Shown here: positions 48,246 to 53,965 of the stretch, piece by piece | Position numbering within the stretch: the first letter of the stretch is position 1 | Layout of the letters: each line of letters begins with the position of its first letter | Assembly: GCA_012729145.1 (NCBI GenBank) | Contig: JAAYDT010000084.1 | Location: 1 to 53,965, forward strand | DNA: 53,965 nucleotides | Direction of reading: 5' to 3' | Source: Synergistaceae bacterium | Lineage (GTDB): Bacteria; Synergistota; Synergistia; Synergistales; Thermovirgaceae | Translations under genes and position numbers: made by a program | The notes under the pieces: model-generated | The model's database searches: none | Told to the model about the DNA's origin: nothing | Seen by the model: only the letters and a program-made list of their open reading frames with translations

Positions 48246-49347
48246 GCTGCACCAGCACCTTTTTCAGTGATGAGACGAAGAATTCGTTCTCCTCAGGCAA
48301 TCCGACGGTGACCCTGAGGTATCCCTTCAGCCCGAGGTCGCTGGCCTTTCTGACTATCACCCCTTCATGAAGGAGACGTTCATAGATCTCGTCGCTCTGC
48401 CGATGTTTCAGGAGGATGAAGTTCGTCCGGGTGGGTTCTGTCCGGATCCCTGTCTCCGAAAGGGACCTTACAAGCCTGGTCCTCTCCGAAACTGTCTTCA
48501 GCCTTATATTCCTGATGAAATCGGTCTCAAGAAGGGCGGCATGGGCTGCATACTGCCCCACCCTGCTCACCTCGAAAACAGGGTGGAGCTTGTCGTAGGC
48601 TTCCACCACGGTCTTAGGTGCGATCGCATACCCTACACGCAGAGATGCAAGCCCGTAGATCTTGGAGAAGGTCCGGGTAATTACTATCCTTCCGATATCC
48701 CTGAACAGGTCTATTCCCGAGAGGTACCCAGGGTCCTCCACGTACTCGGCATAGGCCTCGTCAACGATCAGCAGGACCTGCCTGGAATCCAGCTCATGAG
48801 CCAGGTTGAGCATTCTCTCCCTCTCCATTATCGTTCCGAGGGGGTTGCAGGGGTTGGACAGTATTACTGCCTTGGTCCTTTCCGTACAGGCCCTGATTAT
48901 ATTCCCGATCTCCCAGGTCCCGCCTTCGCAGGCAGGTACCTCGATGAACCGTGCTCCTGAGGCGACGGCCGCCACTCTGTAGAGGGGATAGGTCGGCACA
49001 GGGCAGACGATCTCATCGCCGAACTCTATTATCGAATGGAAGAGGGAGTGCAGGATCCCTTCAGTTCCGGCCCCGATTATGACCTCCCCCGTCGAAACTC
49101 CCCACTTCTGGGCAAGAAGCTTCCTGAGTCTGTGGGATTGGGGGTCGGGATAACGGTTCAAGTTCTCCAGACTGGTCTGGATCGCATTTAATACCGATCC
49201 CGGGAGGGGCCAGGGGTTCTCGTTGGAGCTCAGGCGAACCACTCTCTCCAGTCCCAGCTCTCTCTGAAGCTCACTCACGGGTTTCCCGTACCGGTATTTA
49301 TCCACACCTGCCAGATCGTTCCTGATAACATTTCTTAGCCACACCAA
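48238..49347 (-). CDS. hisC: Histidinol-phosphate/aromatic aminotransferase-like enzyme
   Basis: A 369-residue fold-type I PLP aminotransferase. The PLP-binding lysine is in TRTFSKIYGLASLRVG. SSNENPWPLPGSVL at the N-terminus, GAGTEGILHSL, VPTYPLYRVA, LSNPCNPLGT and LIVDEAYAEY match the HisC family. No other histidine-biosynthesis gene is in the window, which instead contains histidine breakdown genes. Such isolated HisC-like enzymes often act on tyrosine or phenylalanine, so the substrate is open. The start is TTG 49347, with GTG 49344 the alternative. Confidence 0.88.
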   Translation of the reverse strand: MVWLRNVIRNDLAGVDKYRYGKPVSELQRELGLERVVRLSSNENPWPLPGSVLNAIQTSLENLNRYPDPQSHRLRKLLAQKWGVSTGEVIIGAGTEGILHSLFHSIIEFGDEIVCPVPTYPLYRVAAVASGARFIEVPACEGGTWEIGNIIRACTERTKAVILSNPCNPLGTIMERERMLNLAHELDSRQVLLIVDEAYAEYVEDPGYLSGIDLFRDIGRIVITRTFSKIYGLASLRVGYAIAPKTVVEAYDKLHPVFEVSRVGQYAAHAALLETDFIRNIRLKTVSERTRLVRSLSETGIRTEPTRTNFILLKHRQSDEIYERLLHEGVIVRKASDLGLKGYLRVTVGLPEENEFFVSSLKKVLVQLG

Positions 49348-49374
49348 TTCTCATTCCCCGTCTCTATTATTTGA

Positions 49375-50658
49375 TCACCACTTATGGTCTCCGTTCTCCT
49401 CGGATACGACGATCTTGACCTGACCCCCAAGGGACCTGATCTTCTCGTCCATAGCCTCATAACCCCGCCAGATATGACCAAGGCCGAAGAGGGAGGTCTC
49501 ATCTGAAGAAGATAGCCCGGCGATCACAAGGGCAGCACCAGCCCTCAGGTCCGTGGCCCTCACATCGGCTCCGTTAAGGCAGGGGACACCGGTGACAACT
49601 GCCGTGTTCCCCTGGAGTTCAACATTGGCACCCATCCTCTTGAGTTCGCTCACGTGGAGGAAACGGGATTCAAAGACACTCTCCTGAATGATGCTGGTAC
49701 CCTCGGTGGTGGCCATGAAGGCTGTGAACTGGGGCTGGACGTCGGTAGGGAAACCCGGGTATGGAAGGGTCTTCAGGGAGACACTCTTCATGGGGGCCCT
49801 GTTGAAAACCCTGACGCTGTCCTCTCCCGTCTCTATCCCGACTCCAGCTTCCTCGAGCTTCGCCGTAATGGCATCGAGATGCTCCGGGATGACACGGGTG
49901 ACCGTTACGTCACCTCTTGTGGCGGCCCCGGCGATTAGATAGGTGCTGGCCTCGATCCTGTCGGGTATTATCTCGATCCCGGTTCCGTCAAGGTCACCGG
50001 TGCCTCTTACGTGAAGAGTGCCTGTCCCGGCTCCTTCTATGGAACAACCCATGAGGTTAAGCGTTTCTATCAGGTTCCTTATCTCAGGCTCACGAGCGGC
50101 ATTCTCGATGACGGTCTCCCCTTCCGCAAAGACCGCGGCCATGAGAAGGTTCTCCGTGGCTCCGACGGAGGGGAAGTCCAGGTAGATCTTCGCACCTTTC
50201 AAGCCGTCGGCACTGGCATGGACCGCACCGTGTACGAGGTCGATGTTCGCCCCGAGCTTGACAAGCCCCTTTAGGTGAAGATCGATAGGCCTGCTTCCTA
50301 TGGCGCAACCTCCGGGAAGGGGAAGGATCGCCCTCCCGGTCCTGGCCAGAAGCGGACCCAATACCAGGGAAGATGCACGCATCTTCCTTACCAGCGATTT
50401 CGGGGTCTCCCAGTTAAGTTCATCGGGGACAAAAATGCTCATCTCGTTATCCTTGAAATGGATACTCGCACCAAGGTGTCTCAAAAGATCGGCCATGGTG
50501 AAAATGTCCTGAAGTTTGGGAACCCTTTTCAGGCGCAGCGTTCTGTCCCTCAGGAGCAGGGATGACGCGATCACCGGCAGGGCCGCGTTTTTGGCTCCCT
50601 GTACTATTATGGACCCTTCAAGGGGTTTGCCCCCGTGGATCAGCATCTTGTAGTTCAA
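49375..50658 (-). CDS. murA: UDP-N-acetylglucosamine 1-carboxyvinyltransferase
   Basis: A 427-residue MurA, the first committed step of peptidoglycan synthesis (enolpyruvyl transfer from PEP to UDP-GlcNAc). The catalytic Cys118 lies in PLPGGCAIGSRPID, so the fosfomycin-sensitive form is expected. GGKPLEGSIIVQGAKNAALP, SVGATENLLMAA, PDRIEASTYLIAGAA, PGFPTDVQPQF and DLRAGAALVIAGL are present. I start at TTG 50658, 5 bases after GGGGTG; ATG 50646 has no visible ribosome-binding site. It is preceded by wecB with a 51-base gap. Confidence 0.96.
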   Translation of the reverse strand: MNYKMLIHGGKPLEGSIIVQGAKNAALPVIASSLLLRDRTLRLKRVPKLQDIFTMADLLRHLGASIHFKDNEMSIFVPDELNWETPKSLVRKMRASSLVLGPLLARTGRAILPLPGGCAIGSRPIDLHLKGLVKLGANIDLVHGAVHASADGLKGAKIYLDFPSVGATENLLMAAVFAEGETVIENAAREPEIRNLIETLNLMGCSIEGAGTGTLHVRGTGDLDGTGIEIIPDRIEASTYLIAGAATRGDVTVTRVIPEHLDAITAKLEEAGVGIETGEDSVRVFNRAPMKSVSLKTLPYPGFPTDVQPQFTAFMATTEGTSIIQESVFESRFLHVSELKRMGANVELQGNTAVVTGVPCLNGADVRATDLRAGAALVIAGLSSSDETSLFGLGHIWRGYEAMDEKIRSLGGQVKIVVSEENGDHKW

Positions 50659-50678
50659 ATGATCACCCCACAAGGAAA

Positions 50679-50684
50679 ATTCTA
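50679..50684 (-). promoter_or_regulatory. Possible -10 element upstream of murA
   Basis: TGA-TAGAAT (extended -10) on the - strand in the wecB-murA gap, with no recognisable -35. A weak internal promoter is possible. Confidence 0.3.
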
Positions 50685-50709
50685 TCAGCCTGACGGTCGT
50701 TTCTTTTCA

Positions 50710-51867
50710 TTATCTCATCTCTTTCAGGAACAGGCTCTCGATAGTCTCTACGATCCTGTCAGACGCCCTCCCTGATCCGAAAGGTGGGGTCTCCCCGGGC
50801 TGCCCTTCGGATAGGCCTTCCAGACCATATTCCAGTGCCCTCCTTGCCGCTTTCAGGATCCTCTCAGGGTCGGTCCCGACGAGAAGAGAGGTCCCGTAAT
50901 CCACAGCCTCGGGCCTTTCTGTCAGCTCTCTCATGACCAGGGTGGGAACTTTCAGGATGGTGGTCTCCTCCTGGATCCCTCCGCTGTCGGTAAGGATCAG
51001 ATCGCTCCTCTTCATAGCCCAGATAAAATCAGGGTAATCCAGAGGGTCGCAGAGGATAACCCTTGACTCATCGGAAAGGATGTCACGAAAGACCTTCCTG
51101 ACCTCCGGGTTTCGATGCATCGGGACTATCGCCCAGAGGCCGGGGTTCTCTTTCATGATAGTGCTTACGGCATTACAGATCCTTCTGAGCGGCTCACCCC
51201 AGGACTCCCTTCTGTGAGCTGTCAGAAGCATGACCGGCGCCTTTGCCGGAATCGACAAGAGGTCACCGCAGCATGGGCTGGCTACCTTCGAGGTAGCCAG
51301 GAGCAGGGCATCTATGACAGTGTTACCTGTCCTGATGACCCTGGAGGGGTCACAACCTTCCTTTATCAGGTTCTGTTCTGCACCCTCGGTGGGCGGGAAC
51401 CACCAGCCTGCTACCCGGTCGGAGATCATCCTGTTCAGCTCCTCGGGGAAGGGACGGACGATATCTCCGCTCCTTAGACCAGCCTCAACATGCCCGAGCC
51501 TTGATCGTCTGTAGAAAGCCGCCAGGGAGGAAGCCATGGTAGTGGTGGTGTCGCCGTGGACCAGTACAAAAAAGGGCCGCAGTTCATCGAGAACCCTTCC
51601 GACCTCCTCCAGCACCTTTGAGGTGATGTAGTCGAGGCTCTGGCTCTCTTTCATGAGAGCCAGGTCCACATCGGGCTCGATCCCGAAAAAGTCGAGGGAC
51701 TGCCTCATCATCCTGGTATGCTGCCCCGTGGCCAGGACAAAGGGGGCAAGAGAGGCGCTCTCCCTGAGCTTCAGTATGACCGGGGCCATCTTGATCGCCT
51801 CAGGTCTGGTGCCGATCACACAACAGACGGTCCCCCTGGTTTGTTCCGTCCGGGAAGACTTTCTCAT
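50710..51867 (-). CDS. wecB: UDP-N-acetylglucosamine 2-epimerase (non-hydrolysing)
   Basis: A 385-residue WecB, which interconverts UDP-GlcNAc and UDP-ManNAc. Family marks are VIGTRPEAIKMAPVI at the N-terminus, LATGQHTRMM, LVHGDTTTTMASSLAAF, HVEAGLRSGD, PEELNRMISD, TAHRRESWG and LILTDSGGIQEE. UDP-ManNAc is used for enterobacterial-type antigens and wall polymers. The ATG overlaps the stop of the WecA-like gene (ATGA). Together they suggest a lipid-linked GlcNAc-ManNAc polymer that the LCP enzyme might transfer. Confidence 0.95.
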   Translation of the reverse strand: MRKSSRTEQTRGTVCCVIGTRPEAIKMAPVILKLRESASLAPFVLATGQHTRMMRQSLDFFGIEPDVDLALMKESQSLDYITSKVLEEVGRVLDELRPFFVLVHGDTTTTMASSLAAFYRRSRLGHVEAGLRSGDIVRPFPEELNRMISDRVAGWWFPPTEGAEQNLIKEGCDPSRVIRTGNTVIDALLLATSKVASPCCGDLLSIPAKAPVMLLTAHRRESWGEPLRRICNAVSTIMKENPGLWAIVPMHRNPEVRKVFRDILSDESRVILCDPLDYPDFIWAMKRSDLILTDSGGIQEETTILKVPTLVMRELTERPEAVDYGTSLLVGTDPERILKAARRALEYGLEGLSEGQPGETPPFGSGRASDRIVETIESLFLKEMR

Positions 51868-52745
51868 GTCCCATGCCTCCCCAGAAGAAGGATAGCCATC
51901 CAGAGGGAGAGGGCATGGATCGAGACCAGGATGGCAAGCACTCCAGAAAGGGGCAATCCCCTGTCAGATAAAAGATGATGGAAGTGACCGCGGTCGGGCC
52001 GGAAGGGGGAAGATCCCTTTATCACCCTTCTGGCAAAGGAGAAAAGAGTGTCGATAACCGGGACTCCTCCGATAAGGAGCATGGAAGCAAGCCAGATCAC
52101 AATACCCTTCCCTTCAAGAAGGAACGGGAGTTCCCTGGTGAACTGGGAAACACAGAGGAAACCCAGCAAAGTGCTGCCTCCGTCCCCCAGGAAGGTTTTC
52201 GCAACAGGATAGTTCCAGGGGAGCACCCCAAGAGAGAGACCCAAAGCCACAGCCCACCACTGCCCACCCGAAAGGATGAGGCCCATCAGGGCGGTAAGGG
52301 AGAATATGGTCAGAGAAAGTCCGTTGATGCCATCCACAAGGTTGTAGGCGCTGGTCGTTCCGGCAACCCAGAGCACAACGGCCGCCTTTACGGCCGGAGG
52401 AGCAGGAACGCCCCAGGCTATGACCAGAGCGACCGTAAGGTGGACCGCCAGTTTCCACAATGCGGGAAGGGGGTGCATGTCATCCATGTAGCCGAACAGG
52501 AAGATCGCTGTAGCTCCAGTGGCAATGATCCTGACACCATTACCAGGATCGGGAAAGAGGACAGCGTAAAGCAGATAGCCAGCCCAGATGACAACCCCGG
52601 CTCCCCTTGGGGTCACCATAGAGTGCTTCTTTCTTCCGCCCGGTTCATCGATGATCCTGTACTGCCGTGAAAGGTAGATGGATAAAGGCGTCACGGTCAG
52701 GGACCAGACCAGGAACACCAGGAAAAAAACCGTTCTTTCCACCAA
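51864..52745 (-). CDS. MraY/WecA-family undecaprenyl-phosphate sugar-phosphate transferase
   Basis: A 293-residue polytopic membrane protein (about eight to ten helices). It has the acidic motif LFGYMDDMHPLPALWK, the catalytic NLVDGINGLS, FLGDGGSTLLGF, and the cytoplasmic PDRGHFHHLL with its His cluster, which marks the WecA/TagO rather than MraY branch. It probably attaches GlcNAc-1-phosphate to undecaprenyl phosphate to begin a polysaccharide. The start is TTG 52745 behind GGGGTGAT. WecB follows directly, with a 4-base overlap. Confidence 0.88.
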   Translation of the reverse strand: MVERTVFFLVFLVWSLTVTPLSIYLSRQYRIIDEPGGRKKHSMVTPRGAGVVIWAGYLLYAVLFPDPGNGVRIIATGATAIFLFGYMDDMHPLPALWKLAVHLTVALVIAWGVPAPPAVKAAVVLWVAGTTSAYNLVDGINGLSLTIFSLTALMGLILSGGQWWAVALGLSLGVLPWNYPVAKTFLGDGGSTLLGFLCVSQFTRELPFLLEGKGIVIWLASMLLIGGVPVIDTLFSFARRVIKGSSPFRPDRGHFHHLLSDRGLPLSGVLAILVSIHALSLWMAILLLGRHGT

Positions 52746-52776
52746 CCCTGATCACCCCCTTAACAGTTGGGGTCTG

Positions 52777-53965
<1,189 letters not shown>

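Overview
This window is a dense, almost entirely coding stretch of a bacterial chromosome (I estimate mid-50s percent GC by eye). The genes are mostly housekeeping, plus amino-acid catabolism. The best guess for the source is an anaerobic, amino-acid-fermenting bacterium, probably of the Synergistota. The reasons are Firmicutes-like synteny (rplU-prp-rpmA-obg-nadD-LCP-rsfS, ruvCAB, xseB-ispA-dxs-tlyA-nadK-recN), an L27 with the cleavable N-terminal extension and its protease Prp, a complete histidine-to-glutamate route with separate formiminotransferase and cyclodeaminase, an AmmeMemoRadiSam gene set and a MEP isoprenoid pathway. The phylum is an inference and cannot be proven from the sequence alone. 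I saw no rRNA, tRNA, CRISPR array, prophage or insertion sequence. No gap between genes exceeds about 160 bases.

Layout. 1-2575 (+): 3' part of gap, then pgk and tpiA, closed by a hairpin terminator shared with the convergent rsfS. 2732-7545 (-): rplU-prp-rpmA, terminator, obg-nadD-LCP-rsfS, started by an extended -10 promoter and a structured leader. 7542-13973 (-): xseB-ispA-dxs-tlyA-nadK-recN. 14113-14307 (+): rpmB. 14304-28567 (-): one unbroken run of twelve genes: a LigB-fold protein, AMMECR1 protein and radical SAM enzyme; hutH, hutU, ftcD, hutI, fchA; then mltG, tldD, ftsK and thiN. A divergent helix-turn-helix gene sits at its head (28716-29159). 29169-36278 (-): CN-hydrolase, nadE, yebC, ruvC, ruvA, ruvB, spoIID-like, queA. 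36309-36941: nikR (+) and a 53-residue zinc-ribbon gene (-). 37006-39242 (-): arginine deiminase and ornithine carbamoyltransferase. 39333-41897 (-): pdaD-speE-speB-speH behind a consensus promoter. 41971-53877 (-): an RpiB-Upp fusion, wecA-like, wecB, murA, hisC, a P-loop protein, udg, uppS, cdsA, dxr, rseP, ispG.

How the genes work together. The hut genes convert histidine to glutamate and feed one-carbon units to folate. Arginine is either deiminated (ArcA, carbamoyltransferase) or turned into spermidine (PdaD, SpeB, SpeE, SpeH). Dxs, Dxr and IspG supply isoprenoid precursors that IspA and UppS lengthen. UppS, WecA-like, WecB, MurA, MltG and the LCP protein converge on undecaprenyl-linked envelope polymers. 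NadD, NadE and NadK cover the last steps to NAD and NADP.

The observations most worth following are the in-frame RpiB-uracil phosphoribosyltransferase fusion, the LigB/AMMECR1/radical-SAM trio heading the histidine operon next to a divergent regulator-like gene, the P-loop protein with an Asp23-like tail, the 176-base dxs/tlyA overlap, and dyad-symmetric sites at the hutH and nadE promoters.
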